64,000 nt of DNA, from contig NZ_SWFP01000010.1 in assembly GCF_005869225.1 (NCBI RefSeq), positions 1 through 64,000 on the forward strand, written 5' to 3'. The notes beneath the pieces were generated by a model. The model had not been told where the DNA came from, did no database searches, and saw nothing but the letters and a program-made list of their open reading frames with translations. Shown here in pieces: positions 55,001 through 62,846 of this stretch. The position numbers and the translations under genes were made by a program. The DNA is from Dyadobacter bucti. GTDB lineage: Bacteria > Bacteroidota > Bacteroidia > Cytophagales > Spirosomataceae. The stretch's first letter is position 1; each line of letters opens with the position of its first letter.

Positions 55001-55843
55001 AGTTCTTTTAGGGCCGGGGTCAATCACCTTCTGGATTTCCCTCTGATCAAAAGTGTATTCTGTCCCGTTTGGGAATGTCAGAATGAAGTTCCACTGTGCA
55101 GGCTGAGCCCCGGTTATAGTGATTTTGACTGCATCTTTTGTCAAAGATCTGGCGGTATAGAGTCCGCCGGGCAGCGGTTCGATCACAAACTGGCCGCTAT
55201 AACCGGCGATGCTGTACGAAAAAAGATCGAGTTCGGCATCTACGACCGGCTCAAATCCGGAAATGGTGGTCATGTCACTCAGTATTCCGGCCAGCTCGGC
55301 GCCTTCGGGCGTGCTCCCGCCTCCGATGCTGTTGGCTGTGAAAATCCCATAATTTCCCTGGGAGAGGTTGATACAAAGTGCGGGGGCAGTGTTTGCTGTG
55401 AGTTCAACCAGCCGTCGCCATGCGTTTCCGTCGCTTTTCAGGTCATCGCGGCCGCGGATCTGCCGCCGGATCGCGCCACCCGCCTGGAGCGCCCAGCCCA
55501 GTCCGACCTGGGAAGCCTCTTCTTCCACACGGATGCCTGAACCGTGGTACTGGATGGAAATGGGAAGCTCGGTATCTGCGTTTTTAACAGTATAAACTGG
55601 GATTGCGATAGAAGGCGTGCCGGTATAGTAGCTCACGGGGATGTCCATGAATTTTCCGAGTGACGATACATTTGGTGAGGAAGGAATTACTGCGGGAAAA
55701 GCGCTTTGGGCCTGAATGACATTGGGTATTTCCGGTTCTGGGATGCTCGTGGTGTCGTCCGGATCTTCGGGTAACTGAGCCAGTGAATGGTGGAGGATGG
55801 CAACACCCAACAGTAGCAATAAGGTAATAAAAGTGTGTTTCAT
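52085..55843 (-). CDS. YD-repeat giant surface protein with T9SS sorting domain
   Basis: A 1252-residue protein: signal peptide (MKHTFITLLLLLGVAILHHS, cut near LAQ); SpvB/RHS-like N-terminus (VSYYTGTPSIAIPVYTVKN, SGIRVEEEASQVGLGWAL); YD-type beta repeats to about 1100 (GGNITQLEYFTTGDIG, NGKVLFYEYEEFNRL); then a fibronectin-like LIRFTARKETETAFLQWET and a C-terminal type IX sorting domain (IMLYPNPI, VQIYDIYGKLV, GVYVIKV). It precedes the RHS toxin gene by 28 bases, so the two form a pair resembling a split TcB/TcC shell. Confidence 0.8.
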   Translation of the reverse strand: MKHTFITLLLLLGVAILHHSLAQLPEDPDDTTSIPEPEIPNVIQAQSAFPAVIPSSPNVSSLGKFMDIPVSYYTGTPSIAIPVYTVKNADTELPISIQYHGSGIRVEEEASQVGLGWALQAGGAIRRQIRGRDDLKSDGNAWRRLVELTANTAPALCINLSQGNYGIFTANSIGGGSTPEGAELAGILSDMTTISGFEPVVDAELDLFSYSIAGYSGQFVIEPLPGGLYTARSLTKDAVKITITGAQPAQWNFILTFPNGTEYTFDQREIQKVIDPGPKRTVKFQNVVEYGGPLYTSAAVEHVGAWYVTKIKSANRSAADAITFSYTTGPYVGQLPTGTETFYSTNNGPDSDPNFRWRVSEVLSQEVLLDEIVFTNGKVKFFRSSRSDRPAGSLKLDRIEVQTPGGTIVKTTAFTYDYFNSNSNAPDVVRKRLKLLSVQEKSGASTLPAYQLAYNSAVNLPDKNSYQQDYWGYFNGATVNDTRNTLLPSDQVVSGAQFKLPAALSTGADRNANAAFITANALTDITYPSGGKTTYTWEANTFTNASIQNTVTPVLNVHDFIGGVEMAGGGTRIKKIEHKESNGALKKQNQYEYQDPGTAQKTGKLMAALTFMEWVDGGVLYSSASRHPMGSSAQGHPVGYNVVITFDGATRLANGYSAYQYENKVELTNSTTFCMAWGQGGGQPACAVQPVLYSVGSFNCSPYSGPIMNNKSVTEASMPNIVHYLNGSLLNETHYNGQNKPVRAIINTYESTVDKLFPHFKVKATDGFTFGLSYKTESAWNRLKDSREITYDQDGDLNHFTQTVSEYTYSSTYLQPVKIVTTDSKTGPAKVPVTINAEQVMVYDRQLETLFKYPFDFADPVSVAMTGKNMISVPVETATQLAIVSGNVQTFTPVKWHKTIYALYPPQLYLPQTAESKLGTAQAASTDIAFLSYDQRGNLLTYKDRGGNITQLEYFTTGDIGSTDLLKKKTESDGNAPAQSIGYTHKPLVGVETVTDPNGKVLFYEYEEFNRLINIRDNSAGGALRASFCYNQAGQNIACGPLAPISGVINPASLILLADSSEVPLPVKLIRFTARKETETAFLQWETAEELNSDQFEIERSTTGKQWERIGSIPAQTNGPAGSIVEKNANRNYSFTDAFPVRGQNLYRLKMTDLDSTFAYSKIEALSFDKPNDIMLYPNPITMGEQLNLRLEEGSIDQVQIYDIYGKLVHDTSNIHPGQQGEIRTSHLAVGVYVIKVTRAGGVITTHRVVKQ

Positions 55844-56020
55844 GTTTGTTTAATGAATAAATTGATGATTCTCGATGTAATGGAACTTTTGGCATTTAGA
55901 CGAAGTAGTTGACCCGAGGTAACGGAGGGTTCTTAATTATTTCATATTTTCACATCTTTGGAATGGCTTGCCGGTAAGACAAGACGTTTTTTTCTAGAAA
56001 ATCAGACAGCCCAACGCTAA

Positions 56021-58348
56021 ATGAAAAATTACATCACCCATCACGAATGGAGTATAGTTGAAGACGGTTTCCACGCTGCAAACAATGAGATTACCGAAAG
56101 TTTGATGAGTCTGGGAAATGGCAGAATGGGGCAAAGAGGTAATTTTGAAGAGACTTACTCGGGTAAAACACTATTGGGTAACTACGTAGCCGGAGTGTAT
56201 TTTCCGGATAAAACACGGGTCGGCTGGTGGAAAAATGGTTACCCTAACTATTTTGCAAAAGTCCTCAATGCCTGCAACTGGATAGGGATCGATATCAAAG
56301 TAGGAGAGGAGGTACTGGATCTCAACACCTGCACCGTCGACGATTTCCGGCGCGAGCTGAATATGAAAGAAGGTATCCTGGAAAGAACTGCAACCGTAAC
56401 ACTTCCCGGAGGAAAGCGCCTGAAAATACATTCAACGAGGTTTTGTAGCATGGCAGATGACGAATCCGGAGCGATTTGCTACAAAATCACTGCCCTGAAT
56501 TTTGATGATACCCTGACCATCACGCCTTATCTCGACGGAAATATCCGCAACCGGGATTCCAATTACGACGAGTCCTTCTGGACGGAAATACATAAGGAGA
56601 CGAGCTTTTCGGAAGGATATCTGGTGCTGGAAACTAAAGGAAATCCTTATGGCGTGGAACAGTTTCAGGTGGCGACAGGCATGCGCTTCGATATCAAATT
56701 AAATGGTCTTAAAACGGATTATCAGTCGCTGCCCGTAAAATATGAAAAATATGTGGCAGGTACTGTGCATATCGATATACGGGAGGGGCAGGAGCTTACG
56801 GTTTACAAATATGCCGTCAATTTATCGTCTACCAATTATGATAAAGAAGTATTGGTGCAGGAAGCGAAAAATTACGTCGGCCGGATTTCTGAAAAGGGCT
56901 TCGAGCAGTTGTATGCCGAACATGTAAAAGTGTGGGAGGCGAAGTGGGAAAGAAACGATATCACGATCCAGGGGAATATCGCTGCCCAGCAGGGAATCCG
57001 GTTCAATATTTTTCACCTCGGACAAACTTACACCGGCGAAGATGAACGCCTGAACATTGGCCCCAAAGGCTTTACCGGCGAGAAATACGGTGGTAGTACT
57101 TATTGGGACACGGAAGCTTATTGTATCCCATTTTATCTTTCCACAGCCGATCAGAAAGTGGCGCGTAACCTGCTCGTATATAGGTTTAAGCACCTGGAAA
57201 AAGCAATTGAAAACGCGGGAAAGCTAGGATTTCAGGATGGTGCGGCGCTCTACCCGATGGTAACCATGAACGGCGAGGAATGCCATAATGAATGGGAAAT
57301 TACTTTTGAGGAAATACACCGGAACGGGGCGATTGCTTATGCAATTTATGACTATACCCGGTATACAGGCGACGAGACCTATTTATCTGACTATGGGCTC
57401 GAAGTTTTGATCGGCATTTCGAGGTTCTGGAAACAGCGGGTCAATTGGTCGGAGGATAAAAAGCAATATGTGATGCTGGGTGTGACCGGGCCGAATGAAT
57501 ATGAAAATAATGTCAATAACAACTGGTATACCAATTACATTGCCTGCTGGACGCTCCGTTACACACTGGAAGTGATTGGCAAACTCTGGACGGAAAATTC
57601 CCGTCGTCTGAACGAGATCATCCTCCAAACACATTTTGACCTGAACGGTGAAATGGCCGCGTGGAAGCACATAGTAGAAAATATGCATTTCCCATATGAT
57701 CAGGAAAGGAAAGTCTATTTACAGCAGTCCGGTTTTCTGGATAAAGAAATCCTGACCGTCGATGATATCTCGGCGCACAGGCCGATTAATCAGAAATGGT
57801 CGTGGGACCGTATTCTCAGGTCGTGTTTTATCAAGCAGGCGGATGTTTTGCAGGGGCTTTATTTCTTTGAAGACGAATTTCAGGCAGACGATATCAGGCG
57901 GAATTTTGAGTTTTATGAGCCTATGACCGTTCATGAATCGTCGCTTTCACCTTGCGTGCATTCTATTTTGGCGGCTAAAATAGGTTTGCGTGACAAAGCC
58001 TATGAAATGTATGTCCGTACTGCTCGTCTGGATCTCGACGATTATAATAATGATACGGAAGACGGGCTGCACATCACTTCCATGGCCGGTACCTGGATGA
58101 GCGTCGTGAAAGGTTTTGCAGGTCAGCGCGTGAAAAACGGATCGTTATCCCTCAATCCGTATATCCCCGAGCAGTGGAATTCCTATTCTTTCAGGATTGG
58201 TTTCCGGGACGCTTTATTGCGGATCGAAGTGACCAGAGACGGGGTGTCCGTCAGGAATATTACCGACAGTCCGATCACCATTTTATTATATGGGCGGCCA
58301 CTCGAAGTAGGCGCACTTGCTACGGTAATGCAAACAGGGCTGGGATGA
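56021..58348 (+). CDS. GH65 glycoside phosphorylase (maltose/kojibiose type)
   Basis: A 775-residue enzyme. N-terminal super-sandwich about 1-270, then the (alpha/alpha)6 barrel with the catalytic Glu region HNEWEITFEEIH (about 422-433), GVTGPNEYENNV, the phosphate-binding area HESSLSPCVHSI, and the C-terminal beta sheet. Inverting phosphorolysis of a glucosyl disaccharide gives beta-glucose-1-phosphate, exactly what PgmB uses. No signal peptide. A near-consensus -7 box (CATCTTTG, 55952-55959) lies upstream. Confidence 0.88.
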   Translation: MKNYITHHEWSIVEDGFHAANNEITESLMSLGNGRMGQRGNFEETYSGKTLLGNYVAGVYFPDKTRVGWWKNGYPNYFAKVLNACNWIGIDIKVGEEVLDLNTCTVDDFRRELNMKEGILERTATVTLPGGKRLKIHSTRFCSMADDESGAICYKITALNFDDTLTITPYLDGNIRNRDSNYDESFWTEIHKETSFSEGYLVLETKGNPYGVEQFQVATGMRFDIKLNGLKTDYQSLPVKYEKYVAGTVHIDIREGQELTVYKYAVNLSSTNYDKEVLVQEAKNYVGRISEKGFEQLYAEHVKVWEAKWERNDITIQGNIAAQQGIRFNIFHLGQTYTGEDERLNIGPKGFTGEKYGGSTYWDTEAYCIPFYLSTADQKVARNLLVYRFKHLEKAIENAGKLGFQDGAALYPMVTMNGEECHNEWEITFEEIHRNGAIAYAIYDYTRYTGDETYLSDYGLEVLIGISRFWKQRVNWSEDKKQYVMLGVTGPNEYENNVNNNWYTNYIACWTLRYTLEVIGKLWTENSRRLNEIILQTHFDLNGEMAAWKHIVENMHFPYDQERKVYLQQSGFLDKEILTVDDISAHRPINQKWSWDRILRSCFIKQADVLQGLYFFEDEFQADDIRRNFEFYEPMTVHESSLSPCVHSILAAKIGLRDKAYEMYVRTARLDLDDYNNDTEDGLHITSMAGTWMSVVKGFAGQRVKNGSLSLNPYIPEQWNSYSFRIGFRDALLRIEVTRDGVSVRNITDSPITILLYGRPLEVGALATVMQTGLG

Positions 58349-58386
58349 AATAATAATGACGGGGTAATTGATTATCTTCACTCACT

Positions 58387-60660
58387 ATGTTGAAGCGTGT
58401 AATCCGGTGTGTTTTTTCAGGTTTGGCGCTGATGTTGATGGTTTTATGCCCAGATACGTCGGTGGGTCAGGATTTTGGCGAATGTCAGAGGATCCTTAAA
58501 GAAATACTTCCGGTCTTTAACAGGTCTTTTGAAGAAAATAACCCGGCATTATTAAAAGAAGAATCTTATCAGCTCGCCCTGCGGCGGTTGCAGTCGGCTT
58601 ATACCATCTACCATAAAGAACATTTCGAGCCGTCCGATTCAGTGCAGCGGATGAACAATGAAGCTATCATACTGGCTTTGTCCGGGAATCCTCAAAAGGC
58701 ACTGCGCGTCATGGAAAACCTCGATTTGTCTGAACAAAGTCCGCAGCTGCATTACAATCGTGGATTGTTCGCGATGCTATCGGGCAGATATCAGCTTGCC
58801 CGAAATGATTTTCAGGATGCGCCAGGTGGTACGATGGCCAGTCTCAACGCCCTGGTATCTTACGGTAAGGAAAAGAAATATCAGGAAGGTTTGAATTTCG
58901 CGGGGGGGAACCCGGCCAAAAAATCAGACGGGAAATGGAATTACAATACCGGCCTTTTTTATAAGTACAACGGACAATTTGCCGAGGCCGTAGATGAGAT
59001 TTCGTCGGCTATCAGGCAGAAAGACGGAATGGCATACCGCCTTCAGAGAGGTGATATCCTGATGCGTACGGGAAATGAAAAACGGGCCGTGAAGGATTTC
59101 GAAAAAGTTTCCCGCGTTTATCCGAAAGCACAGATCAGGTATGCCAATGCATTGCTTTCCCTCAATCAGTTTGGCGCGGCCAGGGCAGTTTTCGAAAAAT
59201 ACCTTGAAAGCGAGGACCGCATGTTCCGGGGAGATGCGTACCTGGGTATGGGGCACTCGTTGTACGGACTGAAACAGATCACTGAAGCCCAGCGATATTA
59301 CCGGCTCGCGTCTACTTTGAAAAAGGAAACACCGGCACTGCAGTCAGGAATTGGGAATACATTTCTTTCTAAACGTGAATATCAGACTGCTTACACGCTT
59401 TTTGACCGGGTGATCAAAAAAGACTCTACTTACCTGCCTGCTTATCTCGGGCGGGCTGTGGCTAATTACGGGCAGAAAAAATATGATCTGGCGCTCGATG
59501 ATTTTAAGAAAGCGGAAAAGGCATTGAATCCGGATAACAAGTTTTTTGCGGACTTATTTGTAACCAAGGCATTTTCAGAATATTACCTGAAAAAAAGTGC
59601 TGCTGCCCAGGAGGATTTTGCCAAAGCGATCCGCCTCGATCCGGCCCGGTATGAGGCTCTGGCCGGTATGAGCAGCATTATGATTGACCAGAAACGGTTT
59701 TCCGAGGCAGGGCAGTACTTGGCCAAAGCGCTGGTTTATGAGAAAAATTACGACCGGATGTGGAGCAACTATGGAAATCTGCTGCTTCATTTTGATATGT
59801 TCAAAAAAGGTTTTCAAGTGTTCAGGAGAGCGGTTTCTTTAAATCCTGCCAATATCAATGCGCAAAACGGCTGGGGTGTGGTACTCCTTGAAAACGACCA
59901 GCTTGATCGGTCCATGGCCTTATTTGACAGCCTGACTAAAGAGAATCCAGAGTTACCTTTTTTGCACAACAACCACGGGATTGTTCAGGCGTATATAGGA
60001 AACAGGCATGACCAGAAGCATCATACGGAGGATGCAAATGCGCGGTATGATGGTGCGTTTGAAGACTTTAAGAAAGCCATGCAGACAGCGCCTTCCAGGA
60101 GTTTCTATAATGTGAACCAGGGGAATGTTTACCGCTACATGCAGAAATACGATGAGGCAAAAATGAGCTACCAGAGTTATCAGGATAAAAGCGCGTTGAA
60201 TAATACGGCTGTGATGTATGCAGGACTCGAACGGATCAAGGATGCGAAGTATTACCTCGGGATTGCGCTGGAAATCGATTCGTTGCACCGCGTTTTCCAG
60301 TATAATATGACAGTTCTGGCAAAGGGGAAACAAAAGGAAATGATGCGGCTAGTGGCCTCTTCCGATGAAAACAGCCCTTTTTCGGACATTGCTATCAAGT
60401 ACAGCCGCGACGGTTTTGTGACGCTCTATTTGTATGATTACGAATATGATGTGCTGGCATTTCCCGGTCGCCATTATATGCCTTTGCCAGTGGCCGAGTA
60501 CAAGGAAGATTACTTTATCCCCGATTACGACTTCCAACTGGTGGCTTATGAGAAGAAGAAAACCAAAGGTCCCAGGAAAAAGAATGTGAAATACAGAAGT
60601 CAGAAAGTGAAACTTCCGGGCAGGAGCCGGTCAGGTACAAAATGCCCAGTGATTTTTTGA
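58387..60660 (+). CDS. TPR-repeat protein, exported
   Basis: A 757-residue protein with a signal-like N-terminus (hydrophobic residues about 11-25, cut near VGQ). About 15 tetratricopeptide repeats run from about 60 to 640, for example NRGLFAMLSGRYQLARNDF, AYLGRAVANYGQKKYDLAL and NYGNLLLHFDMFKKGFQVF. The C-terminal part ends in a Lys/Arg-rich tail (KKKTKGPRKKNVKY). It is a periplasmic protein-interaction scaffold, substrate unknown, 38 bases after the GH65 gene. Confidence 0.75.
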   Translation: MLKRVIRCVFSGLALMLMVLCPDTSVGQDFGECQRILKEILPVFNRSFEENNPALLKEESYQLALRRLQSAYTIYHKEHFEPSDSVQRMNNEAIILALSGNPQKALRVMENLDLSEQSPQLHYNRGLFAMLSGRYQLARNDFQDAPGGTMASLNALVSYGKEKKYQEGLNFAGGNPAKKSDGKWNYNTGLFYKYNGQFAEAVDEISSAIRQKDGMAYRLQRGDILMRTGNEKRAVKDFEKVSRVYPKAQIRYANALLSLNQFGAARAVFEKYLESEDRMFRGDAYLGMGHSLYGLKQITEAQRYYRLASTLKKETPALQSGIGNTFLSKREYQTAYTLFDRVIKKDSTYLPAYLGRAVANYGQKKYDLALDDFKKAEKALNPDNKFFADLFVTKAFSEYYLKKSAAAQEDFAKAIRLDPARYEALAGMSSIMIDQKRFSEAGQYLAKALVYEKNYDRMWSNYGNLLLHFDMFKKGFQVFRRAVSLNPANINAQNGWGVVLLENDQLDRSMALFDSLTKENPELPFLHNNHGIVQAYIGNRHDQKHHTEDANARYDGAFEDFKKAMQTAPSRSFYNVNQGNVYRYMQKYDEAKMSYQSYQDKSALNNTAVMYAGLERIKDAKYYLGIALEIDSLHRVFQYNMTVLAKGKQKEMMRLVASSDENSPFSDIAIKYSRDGFVTLYLYDYEYDVLAFPGRHYMPLPVAEYKEDYFIPDYDFQLVAYEKKKTKGPRKKNVKYRSQKVKLPGRSRSGTKCPVIF

Positions 60661-60770
60661 AGTATCGGTAGTTTGGGCACAACAAACATGCATTGGGAAA
60701 TTTTTTCTACGAATCAAATCTCCGTATTCCCCCGATTAAGAAATAATTTCCACTATTTCATGCACATGTA

Positions 60771-61160
60771 TCAGCCGGCAAGATCCGACTTCTCGTTGTT
60801 ATCTTTAAAAATGTTCTTTACCTCTACAAAACTGATCGGCTTGTCCAGAAAGTAGTCTGCCCCAAGCCGGAAAGCTTCTTCGCGCAGGTTTGTCATTGCA
60901 CTCATCATGACGATCCACGTCTTCTTATTGGCTGTCGCTTTTTTAATTTTCAGGATTTGGTTAATGCCCTTTCCATCTGGTAAATTGTTGTCTATAAACA
61001 CCCAGTCCGGGCTGATTTCGGCAACGCACTCCATTCCCTCAGCCAGTGAAGAGGCAATTCTGATCGCCGCATCGGGAATTTTAATATTCAACTGCTTTAT
61101 GAGAAAATTGCGCATCAACACCCCCAAATCCTGTTCATCTTCAATGATTACAATTTTCAT
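60771..61160 (-). CDS. Single-domain response regulator
   Basis: A 129-residue receiver domain only: acidic E7/D8, phospho-acceptor Asp in VFIDNNLPDG (about 56), the switch Ser in VMMSAM, and Lys in FLDKPISFVE. No output domain, so it relays phosphate or acts by protein contact. No kinase lies nearby. Convergent with the TPR gene. Confidence 0.82.
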   Translation of the reverse strand: MKIVIIEDEQDLGVLMRNFLIKQLNIKIPDAAIRIASSLAEGMECVAEISPDWVFIDNNLPDGKGINQILKIKKATANKKTWIVMMSAMTNLREEAFRLGADYFLDKPISFVEVKNIFKDNNEKSDLAG

Positions 61161-61549
61161 AGCTATGTGTTAGAAGTAGATCTTTAGTCATTGGAGGATA
61201 TATCTTGTTTTTTGAGATGTAAAAAATCACACGTTCGGCAGACTAAATTGCAATAACCCTGCCATTTACTACCCCTATTTAAAACTTGCCCCCGGTGATG
61301 CATAACCGTTTAGGCGGCCATAGGTTGTGATCATGCTGTGGAATGTTGTCCAGGTTTTTGCTCCGTTTAGGTGGATATTTTTGCAACATTTCAAAGGCAC
61401 CTGTTCATTTTTTGTTAAAGTTCTGAATTAAGTATCTTATATTCAGTTATTTAAATATATGCAATTTAATGTATGGAAGATTGGTACAGCTTTTGGAGCA
61501 TGACGGATACTACACAAAATGAATTTTTCACATTAAATGGTATTACATC
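61161..61549. other. Intergenic region with a 12-bp direct repeat
   Basis: 389 bases without a gene. CCGTTTAGGCGG (61306-61317) and CCGTTTAGGTGG (61363-61374) form an imperfect direct repeat 57 bases apart. Nothing else stands out; both flanking genes start outward from here, so it must hold two promoters. Confidence 0.4.
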
Positions 61550-61834
61550 ATGGGAAGTAATAAAGCTTTTTTAGGAATTATTACCGCAGCTGTGGTAGGG
61601 GCGCTGATCGGGTTGCTTATTGCTCCGGAGGATGGCTACAAAACGCGCAAGAAAATTAAAAGAAAAACCAACAGTCTCGCCAGCGACCTGATCGAAGCGC
61701 TTGAAAAATCGAAGCAAAAAGTGTCGGATGCGACAGATACAATTCAGGAAAAAGGGAGTCAATATGCAGATGAGGCGGCCGCGAAAGTCGACGAATATGC
61801 GGATGCGGCGGGCAAAGAGATCAACAAATTCTAG
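61550..61834 (+). CDS. YtxH-domain general stress-type protein
   Basis: A 94-residue protein: a glycine-rich N-terminal membrane helix (AFLGIITAAVVGALIGLLIA) directly followed by PEDGYKTRKKIKRKT, the YtxH signature, then a long charged amphipathic helix (SKQKVSDATDTIQEKGSQYA). Such proteins are induced by stress in many bacteria. The next gene starts 25 bases later. Confidence 0.75.
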   Translation: MGSNKAFLGIITAAVVGALIGLLIAPEDGYKTRKKIKRKTNSLASDLIEALEKSKQKVSDATDTIQEKGSQYADEAAAKVDEYADAAGKEINKF

Positions 61835-61858
61835 ATAAAAAGCAAACTTGATCAACTT

Positions 61859-62185
61859 ATGAAAAGCGTCTCACTGAATCCTGAAAATGTCAGGGAAAGT
61901 TCACCGGTGGCCGGCACCGTAAATTACGTCCGCGATTTGCTGACAGCGGGCCCGGGCGGTGCTGCTGGCAAGGGCCTTGAACTTGGCGTTGGAGCAGTAC
62001 TAGCCAAGACGGCATTAAAGGGTCTGCCCGCTCCTCTTAACTTTCTGGCCCCGCTGATTGCCGAAAAGGTGATTATGAAACACGGGGTGGACGGCGGTAG
62101 GGAGCTTCTGCTCGTAGGCTTACGCTGGTTGAAAAGAGTAACTGACGAAAAACCCGAGGAAGAACTTGCGGTAGGTACTGCCTGA
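61859..62185 (+). CDS. Hypothetical protein co-transcribed with YtxH gene
   Basis: A 108-residue protein with a Gly/Ala/Leu-rich middle (GKGLELGVGAVLAKTALKGL, PLNFLAPLIAEKVIMKHG) that may be one or two weak membrane-associated helices, and a charged C-terminus. I do not recognise the family, though similar small proteins follow YtxH genes in Cytophagales as far as I recall. A clear terminator follows. Confidence 0.6.
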   Translation: MKSVSLNPENVRESSPVAGTVNYVRDLLTAGPGGAAGKGLELGVGAVLAKTALKGLPAPLNFLAPLIAEKVIMKHGVDGGRELLLVGLRWLKRVTDEKPEEELAVGTA

Positions 62186-62212
62186 AAGTGAAGCTTCTAT
62201 CATCAAATAACC

Positions 62213-62242
62213 GGCCCCTTGCATTCGCAGGGGGTTTTCTTT
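62213..62242 (+). terminator. Rho-independent terminator
   Basis: CCCCTTGC pairs with GCAGGGGG (one wobble) around ATTC and is followed by TTTTCTTTT. Confidence 0.7.
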
Positions 62243-62846
62243 TGCATTTGACAATAAATTCAGACGTTGTAAATGGTGTAGTACGCATTGTTGAGGTACT
62301 TTTTGTGCCGAGGCAAGAAATTTGTTTCTTGATAAAAATGATCTTTTAATTCGACCGGAAATTGTACGATTACGGGTTTTCGATTTGAGGCTGTCTATCA
62401 GATTTTGGATGTAGTATTACTTTTTGCCGCGACATATTCATTCGTTTTTTTTGCCTGTTATTTTTCGAGGCTTTAACTTAACAGTTTAGTAGCCTGACGT
62501 TTATAATAGAGAGGTCAGCGAGTAAGAATAGATCACCGGTAGGGTATCGAGGACCGTTTTTCCAAAGGAAAGCAGCGTATTCGGGATGAGGGAATCTAAA
62601 CGAAAAATGTGTATTAAATCTACATTCTGAATAATTATACTCAGTCTGTGGAAAATACTACGCAATCTTGGACCGTATCAGTTTTTTTTACTGCTTGTAA
62701 GATAAAGAATCGTAAATTTAAAGGATGTAAAAAGACACACCTGGGAGTCGGCAGGGGGCAAAAGGCTTGATTGCAGAACGTATACAATCCTTTTTGGAGC
62801 CCGGGGAGCAGTTAAAGAGAGTTTTAATTTTATTTTTAGTTGCAAG
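62243..62846. other. Long intergenic region before rpoN
   Basis: About 600 bases without a supportable gene. It is A/T-rich with short ORFs only (for example a 14-codon frame at 62587). A promoter for rpoN should lie here, but no exact TAnnTTTG box was found. Nothing else visible. Confidence 0.4.
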
